From positions 124,001 to 188,000 of the forward strand of contig NZ_FONX01000001.1 in NCBI RefSeq assembly GCF_900113035.1: 64,000 bases of DNA, written 5' to 3'. Shown here piece after piece: positions 28,792 to 38,180 of this stretch. Position 1 is the first letter of the stretch; every line of letters starts with the position of its first letter. The translations under genes were made by a program, and so were the position numbers. This stretch comes from Paracidovorax wautersii. GTDB lineage: Bacteria; Pseudomonadota; Gammaproteobacteria; Burkholderiales; Burkholderiaceae_C. The notes below the pieces were generated by a model. It was not told where the DNA came from and did not search any database. It saw only the letters and a program-made list of their open reading frames with translations.

Positions 28792-29501
28792 CCACCATCG
28801 ACCACACCCTGTTCCACGCCATGCAGCGCTGCGGCCTCATCGCCATCCTGCGCGGCATCCAGCCCCATGAGGCCGAGCCCGTCGGCCAGGCCCTCTACGA
28901 CGCGGGCTTCCGCATCATCGAGGTGCCGCTCAACTCGCCCGAGCCGCTGGCCAGCATCCGCGCACTGCGGGGCGCCCTGCCCGCCGACTGCGTGGTGGGC
29001 GCGGGCACCGTGCTGTCGGCCCAGGACTGCGCCGACGTGGCCGAGGCCGGCGGGCAGATCATCGTCATGCCTCACAGCGACCCGGCCGTGATCCGCGCCG
29101 CCCGCGCCGCGGGCCTGGCCTGCGCGCCCGGCGTAGCCACGCTGACCGAGGCCTATGCGGCGCTCGCCGCCGGTGCCAGCCTGCTCAAGCTCTTTCCGGC
29201 CGAGGCCCTGCCCCCGGCCGTGCTGAAAGCCTGGCGCGCCGTGATCCCGCCCGGCGTGGCGCTGGCGCCCGTGGGCGGCATCGCGCCCGAAAGCATCGCG
29301 GCCTATGCCGCCGCCGGCGCCAGCGGCTTCGGCCTGGGCTCGGCCCTCTACCGCCCCGGCAACAGCGCCGCCGACGTGGCCCGCAAGGCCGTGGCCTTCA
29401 TCCAGGCCTGGCACGACGCCTACGGCATGGCCCGCACCTGCGGGCAGGCCGCAGCAGCGGCGCCCGCGCCGCTGCCCTCCACCGCAGCCTCCGTTTCCTG
29501 A
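28788..29501 (+). CDS. dgoA: 2-dehydro-3-deoxy-6-phosphogalactonate aldolase
   Basis: This 237-residue class I aldolase splits 2-keto-3-deoxy-6-phosphogalactonate into pyruvate and glyceraldehyde-3-phosphate. The KDPG/KDPGal aldolase signature is clear: [14 protein letters not shown] with the conserved Glu region, GAGTV, and the Schiff-base Lys in [10 protein letters not shown]. The C-terminus has about 25 extra low-complexity residues ([12 protein letters not shown]) beyond the family core. It overlaps dgoK by four bases. Confidence 0.94.
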   Translation: MTTIDHTLFHAMQRCGLIAILRGIQPHEAEPVGQALYDAGFRIIEVPLNSPEPLASIRALRGALPADCVVGAGTVLSAQDCADVAEAGGQIIVMPHSDPAVIRAARAAGLACAPGVATLTEAYAALAAGASLLKLFPAEALPPAVLKAWRAVIPPGVALAPVGGIAPESIAAYAAAGASGFGLGSALYRPGNSAADVARKAVAFIQAWHDAYGMARTCGQAAAAAPAPLPSTAASVS

Positions 29502-29532
29502 CACCTTCCCTTTCCCCTTCCCTTTCCCCGCC
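29502..29532 (+). other. CCTTTCC-rich leader before dgoD
   Basis: The 31 bases between dgoA and dgoD consist almost only of pyrimidines, with CCCTTTCC repeated. No Shine-Dalgarno sequence precedes the dgoD ATG. This resembles the spacer at 24744-24800. Confidence 0.5.
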
Positions 29533-30681
29533 ATGAAGATCACCCGACTGACCACGTTCCTGGTGCCACCGCGCTGGTGCTTTCTGAAGATCGAGACCGA
29601 CGAAGGCATCGTCGGCTGGGGCGAGCCCGTGCTCGAAGGCCGCGCCGAAACCGTGGCCGCAGCCGTGGCGGAACTGGCCGACTACCTGATCGGCAAGGAC
29701 CCGCGCAACATCGAAGACCACTGGACGGTGCTCTACCGCGGCGGCTTCTACCGCGGCGGCGGCGTGCACATGAGCGCGCTGGCCGGCATCGACCAGGCGC
29801 TCTGGGACATCAAGGGCAAGGCCCTGGGCGTTCCCGTGTCCGACCTGCTGGGCGGCAACGTGCGCGACAAGATCCGCGTCTATAGCTGGATCGGCGGCGA
29901 CCGCCCGGCCGAGACCGCCCGCCAGGCCCGCGATGCGGTGGACCGGGGCTTCACCGCCGTGAAGATGAACGGCACCGAAGAGATGCAGTTCGTGGACAGC
30001 TTCGACAAGGTCGAGCGCTGCCTGCAGAACGTGGCCGCCGTGCGTGAGGCCGTGGGGCCCCACGTGGGCATCGGCGTGGACTTCCACGGCCGCGTCCACC
30101 GGCCCATGGCCAAGGTGCTCATCAAGGAGCTGGAGCCCTACAAGCTCATGTTCATCGAGGAGCCCGTGCTCAGCGAGCACCACGAGGCGCTGAAAGAGAT
30201 CGCGCGCATCTCCTCCACCCCCATCGCGCTGGGCGAGCGGCTCTATTCGCGCTGGGACTTCAAGCGCGTGCTGCAGGAGGGCTACGCCGACATCATCCAG
30301 CCCGACCCGTCGCACTCCGGCGGCATCACCGAAACGCGCAAGATCGCCTCGATGGCCGAGGCCTACGACGTGGCCCTGGCGCTGCACTGCCCGCTCGGCC
30401 CCATCGCCCTGGCGGCCAACCTGCAGATCGATGCCGTCTGCTACAACGCCTTCATCCAGGAGCAGAGCCTGGGCATCCACTACAACCAGGAAAACGACCT
30501 GATGGACTACGTCTCCAATCCAGAGGTCTTCGCCTACGAGGACGGCATGGTCGCCATCCCGCGCGGCCCGGGCCTGGGCATCGAGGTCAACGAAGACTAT
30601 GTGCGCGAACGCGCCCAGCAGGGCCACCGCTGGCGCAACCCCGTGTGGCGCCACAAGGACGGCAGCTTCGCCGAGTGGTGA
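29533..30681 (+). CDS. dgoD: D-galactonate dehydratase
   Basis: This 382-residue enolase-superfamily enzyme dehydrates D-galactonate to 2-keto-3-deoxygalactonate. Residue positions match the well-studied E. coli DgoD exactly: metal ligands Asp183, Glu209 and Glu235, acid His185 in VDFHGR, and base His285 in LHCPLGP. The sequence is full length, from [19 protein letters not shown] to [13 protein letters not shown]. It is the last gene of the sugar cluster and is followed within ten bases by a terminator hairpin. It feeds DgoK and DgoA encoded just upstream. Confidence 0.97.
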   Translation: MKITRLTTFLVPPRWCFLKIETDEGIVGWGEPVLEGRAETVAAAVAELADYLIGKDPRNIEDHWTVLYRGGFYRGGGVHMSALAGIDQALWDIKGKALGVPVSDLLGGNVRDKIRVYSWIGGDRPAETARQARDAVDRGFTAVKMNGTEEMQFVDSFDKVERCLQNVAAVREAVGPHVGIGVDFHGRVHRPMAKVLIKELEPYKLMFIEEPVLSEHHEALKEIARISSTPIALGERLYSRWDFKRVLQEGYADIIQPDPSHSGGITETRKIASMAEAYDVALALHCPLGPIALAANLQIDAVCYNAFIQEQSLGIHYNQENDLMDYVSNPEVFAYEDGMVAIPRGPGLGIEVNEDYVRERAQQGHRWRNPVWRHKDGSFAEW

Positions 30682-30690
30682 AGAGCCGAG

Positions 30691-30713
30691 GCGCCGGGCC
30701 CAGCCGGCGCTTT
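30691..30713 (+). terminator. Intrinsic terminator after dgoD
   Basis: GCGCCGG (30691-30697) and CCGGCGC (30704-30710) form a seven-pair stem with a six-base loop, followed by TTT. A second hairpin (GCACCC/GGGTGC, about 30727-30745) follows. Together they plausibly close the sugar cluster. Confidence 0.65.
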
Positions 30714-30745
30714 GCCGCAGACTGAAGCACCCGCGTCAGGGGTGC

Positions 30746-30904
30746 GCCGCAGAGCCGCGCAGGGAGTTTCTAGCCGCGCCATCACTGTCATTCTGCTGAC
30801 GGAACTGGGCAGTCTCCGGCACCGTAGTCCGGCACCTACGGAGCGTGGCGGCACGATCTTGCAGGGGAGTTGTGCGCTGCAACAGAGGATGCGATTCAGC
30901 ATCT
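30746..30904 (+). other. Upstream region of the glycogen operon
   Basis: This gap holds no gene. An inverted repeat CCGTAG (30822-30827)/CTACGG (30836-30841) lies within it, and AGAGGA sits about 13 bases before the glgB ATG as a weak ribosome-binding site. The operon promoter is expected here but I could not assign -35 and -10 boxes with confidence. Confidence 0.4.
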
Positions 30905-32782
30905 ATGTTGGCCCAACCACACCGCCCCTCCTCGCAGACACCCGCCTCCGGCGGTGTCCCATCCCACTTGCGCCAATTCGAAAGCCTGGGCGCGCACCCG
31001 GCCCCCGAAGGCACGGCGTTCACCGTCTGGGCGCCCAACGCCGCCCACGTCGATGTGATCGGCTCCTTCAGCCGCTGGCAGCCGCAACCCATGGAGCGGC
31101 TGGCCGACGGCTCGGGCCGCTGGACCACTCAGGTCGCGGGCGCCCGCCACGGCGACTTCTACAAGTACCGCATCCACACGGCCGACGGGCAGTCCCTCGA
31201 CAAGGCCGACCCCTACGCCACCCGCTCCGAACTCGCCCCGGGCACAGCCTCGCAGATCTGGCACCTGGACTACGCCTGGAACGACCAGGCCTGGATGCAG
31301 TCGCGCGCGAGGCGCCAGAGCCAGGATTCGGCCATATCGATCTATGAAGTCCATCTGGGCTCCTGGCAGCGGCACGAAGACGGCAGCTTCCTGAACTACC
31401 GCGAAGTCGCCCGCCGCCTGGCGGCCCACTGCGAAACCATGGGCTTCACGCATGTGGAGCTCATGCCGGTGACGGAACACCCCTTCTACGGCTCCTGGGG
31501 CTACCAGACCACCGGGTACTTCTCCCCTACGGCGCGCTACGGCGAGCCGCAGGACCTGATGGCGCTGGTGGACACGCTGCACCAGCACGGCATCGGCGTG
31601 GTGGTGGACTGGGTGGCATCGCACTTTCCTTCCGACGCCCACGGCCTCGCCCGCTTCGACGGCACGGCGCTCTACGAGCACGAAGACCCGCGCCGCGGCT
31701 TCCACCCCGAGTGGAACAGCCTGATCTTCAACTACGGCCGCTACGAGGTGCGCGACTTCCTGATCGGCAATGCGCTCTTCTGGCTGGAGAAGTACCACTT
31801 CGACGCGATCCGCGTGGATGCCGTGTCGTCCATGCTGTACCTGGACTTCTCCCGCAAGCCCGGCGAATGGATTCCGAACGCGGACGGCGGCAACCAGAAC
31901 TGGGAGGCCGTGCGTTTCCTGCAGGATCTGAACACGGCGGTGTATGCCGCATTCCCCGACGTGCACGTCATCGCGGAAGAGTCCACCTCGTGGAGCGGCG
32001 TCTCGCGCCCCGTGCACGACGGCGGCCTGGGCTTCGGCATGAAGTGGAACATGGGCTGGATGAACGACACGCTGCGCTACATGGAGCGCCAGCACATCCA
32101 CCGCGCCTGGCACGGCGACGACATCCGCTTCTCCGCGGCCTACGCCTTCGACGAGAACTTCGTGCTGGCGCTCTCGCACGACGAAGTCGTCTATGGCAAG
32201 CACAGCTTGCTCATGCGCCAGCCGGGCGACGAATGGCAGCGCTTCGCCGGCCTGCGCACGCTCTACGGAATGATGTGGTCGCACCCCGGCAAGAAGCTGC
32301 TCTTCATGGGCGGCGAGTTCGCGCAAGTCGAGGAATGGCACCACGAGCGCACGCTCGACTGGCACCTCTGGGCGAAATCCGGCCACCAGGGCGTAGCGCG
32401 CTGGGTGGCGGACCTGAACCACATCTACCGCGCCCTGCCGGCGCTGCACGCCACCGACTTCGACCGCTCGGCCTTCCGCTGGGCCCAGCTCTCCCAGCCC
32501 GATGCGACGGTGCTCGCCTTCCTGCGCCAGCACGGCGGCGAGATCGTGCTGGCCGTCCACAACCTCACGCCCCGCCCCTTCCACGGCCAGCAGGTCCAGG
32601 TGCCGGCGGGAGGCCACTGGCACGAGCTGCTCAACAGCGACGCTACCTGCTACGGCGGCAGCGGCATGGGCAATGCCGGCGGCGTGCCGGCTGAGCCTCT
32701 GTCCCACGAATCCTGGAGCGTCACTCTCACGGTGCCGCCCCTTGCCACGCTTTTATTGTCTAACCGTCCCGTCCGGGCCTGA
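30905..32782 (+). CDS. glgB: 1,4-alpha-glucan branching enzyme
   Basis: This 625-residue enzyme makes alpha-1,6 branches in glycogen. It has a CBM48 domain (FTVWAPNAAHVDVIGSFSRW), then a GH13 barrel with GSWGYQTTGYFSPTARYG, VDWVASHFP, nucleophile Asp305 in IRVDAVSSMLYLDFSR, acid/base Glu358 in VIAEES, and LSHDEVVYGK. It lacks the extra N-terminal domain of the E. coli enzyme. ATG 30905 is taken because the preceding 20 in-frame residues are not conserved. It is the first gene of the operon; glgC follows after 18 bases with an AGGAG site. Confidence 0.95.
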   Translation: MLAQPHRPSSQTPASGGVPSHLRQFESLGAHPAPEGTAFTVWAPNAAHVDVIGSFSRWQPQPMERLADGSGRWTTQVAGARHGDFYKYRIHTADGQSLDKADPYATRSELAPGTASQIWHLDYAWNDQAWMQSRARRQSQDSAISIYEVHLGSWQRHEDGSFLNYREVARRLAAHCETMGFTHVELMPVTEHPFYGSWGYQTTGYFSPTARYGEPQDLMALVDTLHQHGIGVVVDWVASHFPSDAHGLARFDGTALYEHEDPRRGFHPEWNSLIFNYGRYEVRDFLIGNALFWLEKYHFDAIRVDAVSSMLYLDFSRKPGEWIPNADGGNQNWEAVRFLQDLNTAVYAAFPDVHVIAEESTSWSGVSRPVHDGGLGFGMKWNMGWMNDTLRYMERQHIHRAWHGDDIRFSAAYAFDENFVLALSHDEVVYGKHSLLMRQPGDEWQRFAGLRTLYGMMWSHPGKKLLFMGGEFAQVEEWHHERTLDWHLWAKSGHQGVARWVADLNHIYRALPALHATDFDRSAFRWAQLSQPDATVLAFLRQHGGEIVLAVHNLTPRPFHGQQVQVPAGGHWHELLNSDATCYGGSGMGNAGGVPAEPLSHESWSVTLTVPPLATLLLSNRPVRA

Positions 32783-32800
32783 TCTCACAGGAGTTTCGCC

Positions 32801-34111
32801 ATGTCTCGCACACGCAATGTTCTCGCCATCGTGATGGCCGGAGGCGAGGGATCTCGCCTGTACCCCCTGACCGCCGAGCGCTGCAAGCCTGCCGTTCCGT
32901 TCAACGGCAAGCACCGCATCGTGGACTTCGTGCTCTCCAACCTCGTCAATTCCGAGATCTACTCGATCTACCTGCTGGTGCAGTACAAGTCGCAGTCGCT
33001 GATCGAGCACATCCGCCAGTCCTGGACCATGACGCGCTTCATCCCCGAGCACTTCGTGACCGTGGTGCCGCCGCAGATGCGCAACGGCCCCGAGTGGTTC
33101 CAGGGCACGGCCGATTCGGTCTACCAGAACATCCACCTGATCGAGTCCTTCCAGCCCGACATCGTGGCCGTGTTCGGCGCCGATCACATCTACCGCATGG
33201 ACGTGCGCCAGATGGTGGACTTCCACATCGCCAACAACGCCCATGTGAGCGTGGCCACCCTGCCGGTGCCGCTGTCGCAGAGCAACCAGTTCGGCATCGT
33301 GGACATCGACGCGAACCACCGCATCCGCGATTTCGTCGAGAAACCCGCCACCACCGAACCCATGCCGGGCAGCAGCACGCATGCGCTCGCCTCCATGGGC
33401 AACTACCTCTTCAATGCCGACGTGCTGCTGGAAGAACTCAAGAAGGCGCACGCCACCGGCCACAGCGACTTCGGCCGCGACATCCTGCCGACGATGCTCA
33501 AGTCCCACCGCCTGATGGCCTACGACTTCACGACCAACGAGATCCCCGGTACCGAGCCCTACGAGGAACACGCCTACTGGCGTGACGTGGGCACCATCGA
33601 CGCGTATTTCGACGCCCACTTCGATACCCTGGGCGCCACGCCGCGCTTTCGCATGACCAACCGCCAGTGGCCCATCTACGCCAGCCCCGACCAGGCCGAG
33701 TCGGCACAGATCGAGGAAGGCGTGATCCACCGCTCGGTGGTCGGCTCCGGCAGCATCGTGGACGGCGCCATGCTGGACCACGCCATGCTGCGCCGCTCGG
33801 TGCTGGTCGAGCGCAACGCGCGGCTGGAGCACTGCATCGTGATGGAGCGATCGCGCATCGGCCACGGCGCCCACGTGCGCCGCGCCATCATCGACCAGGA
33901 CAACGACATTCCGCCCGGCGAACGCATCGGCTTCGATCTGGAAGCCGACCGCAAACGCTTCCCGGTCACGCCCAGCGGCATCGTCGTCGTGCCCCGCTGC
34001 TATTTCCCCATCAAGCGCCGCGATGCCGCCGCCGAAGGCGTGGAGCCCGGCCGCCTGCCGCTGCCGACCTCCATCCCCGCCTGCCCGGCCGACGCCGAAC
34101 TGATCGCCTGA
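32801..34111 (+). CDS. glgC: Glucose-1-phosphate adenylyltransferase
   Basis: This 436-residue enzyme makes ADP-glucose from glucose-1-phosphate and ATP, the controlled step of bacterial glycogen synthesis. Motifs include the nucleotide-binding [23 protein letters not shown], the substrate site [25 protein letters not shown], and a C-terminal left-handed beta-helix with [21 protein letters not shown]. It is full length for the family. The stop TGA shares its last base with the first ATG of glgX. Confidence 0.96.
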   Translation: MSRTRNVLAIVMAGGEGSRLYPLTAERCKPAVPFNGKHRIVDFVLSNLVNSEIYSIYLLVQYKSQSLIEHIRQSWTMTRFIPEHFVTVVPPQMRNGPEWFQGTADSVYQNIHLIESFQPDIVAVFGADHIYRMDVRQMVDFHIANNAHVSVATLPVPLSQSNQFGIVDIDANHRIRDFVEKPATTEPMPGSSTHALASMGNYLFNADVLLEELKKAHATGHSDFGRDILPTMLKSHRLMAYDFTTNEIPGTEPYEEHAYWRDVGTIDAYFDAHFDTLGATPRFRMTNRQWPIYASPDQAESAQIEEGVIHRSVVGSGSIVDGAMLDHAMLRRSVLVERNARLEHCIVMERSRIGHGAHVRRAIIDQDNDIPPGERIGFDLEADRKRFPVTPSGIVVVPRCYFPIKRRDAAAEGVEPGRLPLPTSIPACPADAELIA

Positions 34112-36339
34112 TGATGATGATGATGCGCACCGACACCGGAGCTGCCACGGCCGCCAGCAAAAGCGGCCGCCGCGCCCGCGCGGCCCAGTACACCGTGGAA
34201 CGCGGTGAGCCCTGGCCCCTGGGAGCCTCGCCCGACCGCAACGGCGTGAATTTCGCCGTGTATTCCAGCGTGGCCGACCGCGTGGAGGTCTGCCTCTATG
34301 CCGACGGCGACCGCGAAATCCAGCGCATCACCCTGCCGGCCCTGACGGACGATGTCTGGCACGGCTACGTGCCGGGCCTCAAGCCCGGCCAGCGCTACGG
34401 CCTGCGCGTCCATGGCCCCTATGAGCCCGAGGCCGGCAAGCGCTGCAACCCGGCCAAGCTGCTGATCGACCCCTATGCCCGGGCGCTGGACCGCAAGATC
34501 GTCGGCAGCATCGACCAGTTCGGCTACGCAGTAGGCCAGGACGACGAAGACCTGGTGCCAGGCGACGTGGACAACGGCGCGACCGCGCCCAAGGCCGTGG
34601 TGGTGCGCTCCAGGTTCGACTGGGGCGACGACCAGCCCCCGCGCGTGCCGGCAGAGGACACGGTGTTCTACGAAGTGCACGTCAAAGGCTTCACGCAGAC
34701 GCTGCAGGACGTGCCCGAGGCACAGCGCGGCACCTATGCCGGCCTCGCCTCGCCGGCCGCCATCGCCCACCTCAAGAAGATCGGCGTGACCAGCGTGGAG
34801 CTGCTGCCGGTGCAGGCCTTCATCGACGACCAGCGCCTGGTGGAACTGGGCCTGGCCAACTACTGGGGCTACAACACCGTGGCCTTCTTCGCGCCGGACC
34901 CGCGCTACGCCGCGCCCGGCGCCGCCGACGGCGGCGTGGAAGAGTTCAAGCGCATGGTCAAGGCGCTGCATGCCGAAGGCCTGGAAGTGATCCTCGATGT
35001 GGTCTACAACCACACGGGCGAAGGCAACCATCTGGGCCCCACGCTGAGCCTGAAGGGCATCGACAACACGGCCTATTACCGCCTGTCGGAGGAATCCGCG
35101 CGCTTCTACGTGGACTACACCGGCACCGGCAACACGGTGGACACCAGCAACGCGCCCGCCCTGCGCCTGGTGCTCGACAGCCTGCGCTACTGGGTCACGG
35201 AAATGCATGTGGACGGCTTCCGGTTCGACCTGGCCTCCGCCCTGGGCCGCGATGCGGCAGGCGCCTACACCTGGCGCGCGCCCTTCTTCGCGGCCATCGC
35301 CCAGGACCCGGTGCTCTCGCGCGTGAAGCTCATCGCCGAGCCCTGGGACCTGGGGCCCGATGGCTACCAGCTGGGCGGTTTTCCCACCGGCTGGATGGAA
35401 TGGAACGGCCGCTACCGCGATGCGGTGCGCGACTACTGGGCGCAGGCCGACGCCAGCCTTCCGGGCCTGGCGGCCAGCCTCTGCGGCTCGGCCGACATGC
35501 TGGAGCCGCGCCGCCGCCGGCCCACGGCCAGCGTCAACCTGGTGACGGTGCACGACGGCTTCACCCTGGCCGACCTCGTCAGCTACAACGAAAAGCACAA
35601 CGAGGCCAACCAGGAAGGCGGCAACGACGGCGAGAACCACAACCGCAGCTGGAACTGCGGCGCCGAAGGCGATAGCGACGACCCGGCCATCATCGACCTG
35701 CGCGCCCGGCAGACGCGCAACCTGCTAACCACCCTGTTCCTCTCGCACGGCACGCCCTTGCTCTTGGGCGGCGACGAGCTGGCCCGCACGCAGGGCGGCA
35801 ACAACAACGGCTACTGCCAGGACTCCGAAATCTCCTGGTACGACTGGCAGCGGGCGCAGGAGCCCTTCGCCCAGGAACTGCAGCACTTCACCGCCGAGCT
35901 GATCGCGCTGCGGCACTCGCTGCCCGTGGTGCGGCTCAGCGAATGGCCGCACCATGGCGCCGGCGAAGCGGCCCTGGTCACGGTGGAGTGGAAGAGCGTG
36001 TGGGGCCTGCCCATGAGCGCCGAGGAATGGGACGACCCGGCCGTGCGCTGCGTGTCCGCCTTGATGGAAAGCCGCATGGCGGGCGAAGACTCGGTGATGC
36101 TGCTGTTCAATGCATCGAACGAGGAAGCCCATTTCACCCTGCCTGCAGAGCCTGAAGGCCGCGCCTGGCAGCTGCGGCTGGACACGCGCGACACCCGCAT
36201 CCACCCGGCCGGCGCCGCAGATGCACCCCAGGCGGACGCGGGTGGCCAATGGACGCTGCAGCCCCATTCGATGGCCGTCTTCACGGCCCCGCCCGTCGCA
36301 CCCGCGGCCGAGGACGACACCCTGCCGGACGCCGCATGA
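34111..36339 (+). CDS. glgX: Glycogen debranching enzyme GlgX
   Basis: This 742-residue GH13/CBM48 enzyme hydrolyses alpha-1,6 branches of limit dextrins and releases maltooligosaccharides. Visible are [26 protein letters not shown] (CBM48), [21 protein letters not shown]-like [12 protein letters not shown], the nucleophile Asp in FRFDLAS, the acid/base Glu in LIAEPWD and [19 protein letters not shown]. Translation begins in a run of five consecutive ATG codons (34111-34125), the first overlapping the glgC stop. Its products feed the TreYZ enzymes encoded downstream. The stop overlaps treZ as ATGA. Confidence 0.95.
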   Translation: MMMMMRTDTGAATAASKSGRRARAAQYTVERGEPWPLGASPDRNGVNFAVYSSVADRVEVCLYADGDREIQRITLPALTDDVWHGYVPGLKPGQRYGLRVHGPYEPEAGKRCNPAKLLIDPYARALDRKIVGSIDQFGYAVGQDDEDLVPGDVDNGATAPKAVVVRSRFDWGDDQPPRVPAEDTVFYEVHVKGFTQTLQDVPEAQRGTYAGLASPAAIAHLKKIGVTSVELLPVQAFIDDQRLVELGLANYWGYNTVAFFAPDPRYAAPGAADGGVEEFKRMVKALHAEGLEVILDVVYNHTGEGNHLGPTLSLKGIDNTAYYRLSEESARFYVDYTGTGNTVDTSNAPALRLVLDSLRYWVTEMHVDGFRFDLASALGRDAAGAYTWRAPFFAAIAQDPVLSRVKLIAEPWDLGPDGYQLGGFPTGWMEWNGRYRDAVRDYWAQADASLPGLAASLCGSADMLEPRRRRPTASVNLVTVHDGFTLADLVSYNEKHNEANQEGGNDGENHNRSWNCGAEGDSDDPAIIDLRARQTRNLLTTLFLSHGTPLLLGGDELARTQGGNNNGYCQDSEISWYDWQRAQEPFAQELQHFTAELIALRHSLPVVRLSEWPHHGAGEAALVTVEWKSVWGLPMSAEEWDDPAVRCVSALMESRMAGEDSVMLLFNASNEEAHFTLPAEPEGRAWQLRLDTRDTRIHPAGAADAPQADAGGQWTLQPHSMAVFTAPPVAPAAEDDTLPDAA

Positions 36340-38150
36340 GCCCACGCCATCCCATGCCCTTCGGCGAGACGCCGACCCATGAAGGTGGCCGGCTCTTCAC
36401 CCTGTGGGCACCGGCAGCCCGCGAAGTCGCCCTCATGCACGGCGGCGCCACGGCCGAGGGCGAGCTGCCCCACCGGGTGCTGGCGCGGCGCGAGTCCGGC
36501 GGCTGGTGGCATGCGCAGCTGCCCCAATGCCCGCCGGGCACGCGCTACCAGTGGTGCATCGACGGCACGCTGCGCGCGCCGGATCCGGCATCGCGCTACA
36601 ACCCGCGCGGCCCGCACCAGCCGAGCGAAGTGATCGCCCCCGAGGCCTTCCCATGGCGCACGCAGTGGTCCGGCCGGCCCTGGCATGAGCTGGTGTTCTA
36701 CGAACTGCATGTGGGCAGCTTCACGCCCGAGGGCACCTATGCCGCGGCGCAGGAACACCTGCCCCGGCTGGCCGAGCTCGGCTTCACGGCGATCGAGCTC
36801 ATGCCGCTCGCCACCTTCGTGGGCGAATGGGGCTGGGGCTACGACGGCGTGCTGCCGTACGCGCCGCACCCGGCCTACGGCTCGCCCGACGACCTCAAGC
36901 GCTTCATCGACGCGGCGCACGCCCTGGGCCTGTGCGTCTTCATCGACGTGGTCTACAACCACTTCGGGCCCGACGGCAACTACCTGCACGCCTACGCCCC
37001 GCATTTCTTCTCCAAGGACCACCAGAGCCCCTGGGGCGCCGCGCTGAACTTCGACCGGCAAGGCAGCGAGACGGTGCGCGACTTCTTCATCCACAACGCG
37101 CTCTACTGGCTGCAGGAATTCCGCGCCGACGGCCTGCGGCTCGACGCCGTCCACGCCATCGCCGACGAGAGCAGCCCCGACATCCTGGAAGAGCTCAGCA
37201 CCCGCGTGCGCGAGCTGGCCCCGCGCTGCGGCCGCCCGCTGCATCTGGTGCTGGAAAACGAGCGCAACGAGGCCCGCCGCCTGGCCACCACCGCCCGGCC
37301 GGGCCTCTACGACGGCCAGTGGAACGACGACTTCCACCACAGCGTCCATGTCGCGCTCACGCAGGAAACGCAAGGCTATTACGCCAAGTTCGGTGACGAC
37401 CCCGTCGCCCTGCTGGGCCAGGTGTTCACGCACGGCTTCGCCTTCCAGCACGGAAAGCCCAGCACCGCGCCGCCGGCGCCGCTGGGCGCGCTCGTCCAGT
37501 TCATGGGCAACCACGACCAGATCGGCAACCGGGCCTTCGGCGAGCGGCTGGCGAGCCTGGCGCCCTCGCCGGATGCGGTGGAGCTGGCCCTGCTGCTGTC
37601 GCTGCTGACGCCGGCCGTGCCCATGGTGTTCATGGGTGATGAATTCGGCGCCTCCACGCCGTTCCTCTATTTCGCCAACTGGGAAGGCGACCTGTGCCAG
37701 GCCGTACGCGAAGGCCGGCAGCGCGAGTTCAGCCACGAAGTGCCGCCCGGCCGCGAATTGCCCGCCCCCTGCGACATCTCCTCGCTGCACGCCAGCCAGC
37801 TGCGCTGGGACGAAGCCGCATCGCCCGCCGGCCAGGCGCGCAGCGATCTCGTCCGCCGCGCGCTGCAGGCACGGCGCGAGTGGCTCATGCCCCTGGCGCA
37901 GCGGCTGCAAGGCGCCGGGCACACCGCCGAACGCACGGGCCCGCAGGCGCTGCGCGTGCAGTGGCGCTACGCCGGCGGCGCCCGCCTGCAGCTGGAGGTC
38001 AACCTCGGCAGCGCGGCCATCGAGGTGGCGGCCCCGGGCGTGCCGACGGAGCACAAGGCGCAAGCCATCTTCTCCTACCACCGCGGCAGCGGCGACGAAG
38101 GCCTCTGGCCCGCCTGGTCTGCCCGCTGGACCCTGCTGAATCCTCCTTGA
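36336..38150 (+). CDS. treZ: Malto-oligosyltrehalose trehalohydrolase
   Basis: This 604-residue GH13 enzyme releases trehalose from maltooligosyltrehalose. It has an N-terminal CBM48 domain (FTLWAPAAREVALMHGG), a catalytic barrel with YELHVGSFTPEGTYAAA, LMPLATFVGEWGWGYDGVLPYAPH, nucleophile Asp in LRLDAVHAIADES, acid Glu in LVLENERNEARR, and FMGNHDQIGNRAFGERL. The ATG at 36336 overlaps the glgX stop; a second Met at 36354 is possible. The C-terminal beta domain is present. Its substrate would come from the TreY half of the next gene product. Confidence 0.95.
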   Translation: MSPRHPMPFGETPTHEGGRLFTLWAPAAREVALMHGGATAEGELPHRVLARRESGGWWHAQLPQCPPGTRYQWCIDGTLRAPDPASRYNPRGPHQPSEVIAPEAFPWRTQWSGRPWHELVFYELHVGSFTPEGTYAAAQEHLPRLAELGFTAIELMPLATFVGEWGWGYDGVLPYAPHPAYGSPDDLKRFIDAAHALGLCVFIDVVYNHFGPDGNYLHAYAPHFFSKDHQSPWGAALNFDRQGSETVRDFFIHNALYWLQEFRADGLRLDAVHAIADESSPDILEELSTRVRELAPRCGRPLHLVLENERNEARRLATTARPGLYDGQWNDDFHHSVHVALTQETQGYYAKFGDDPVALLGQVFTHGFAFQHGKPSTAPPAPLGALVQFMGNHDQIGNRAFGERLASLAPSPDAVELALLLSLLTPAVPMVFMGDEFGASTPFLYFANWEGDLCQAVREGRQREFSHEVPPGRELPAPCDISSLHASQLRWDEAASPAGQARSDLVRRALQARREWLMPLAQRLQGAGHTAERTGPQALRVQWRYAGGARLQLEVNLGSAAIEVAAPGVPTEHKAQAIFSYHRGSGDEGLWPAWSARWTLLNPP

Positions 38151-38180
38151 CGGCAACGACGCCGCTCCCAGACCGCCCCC

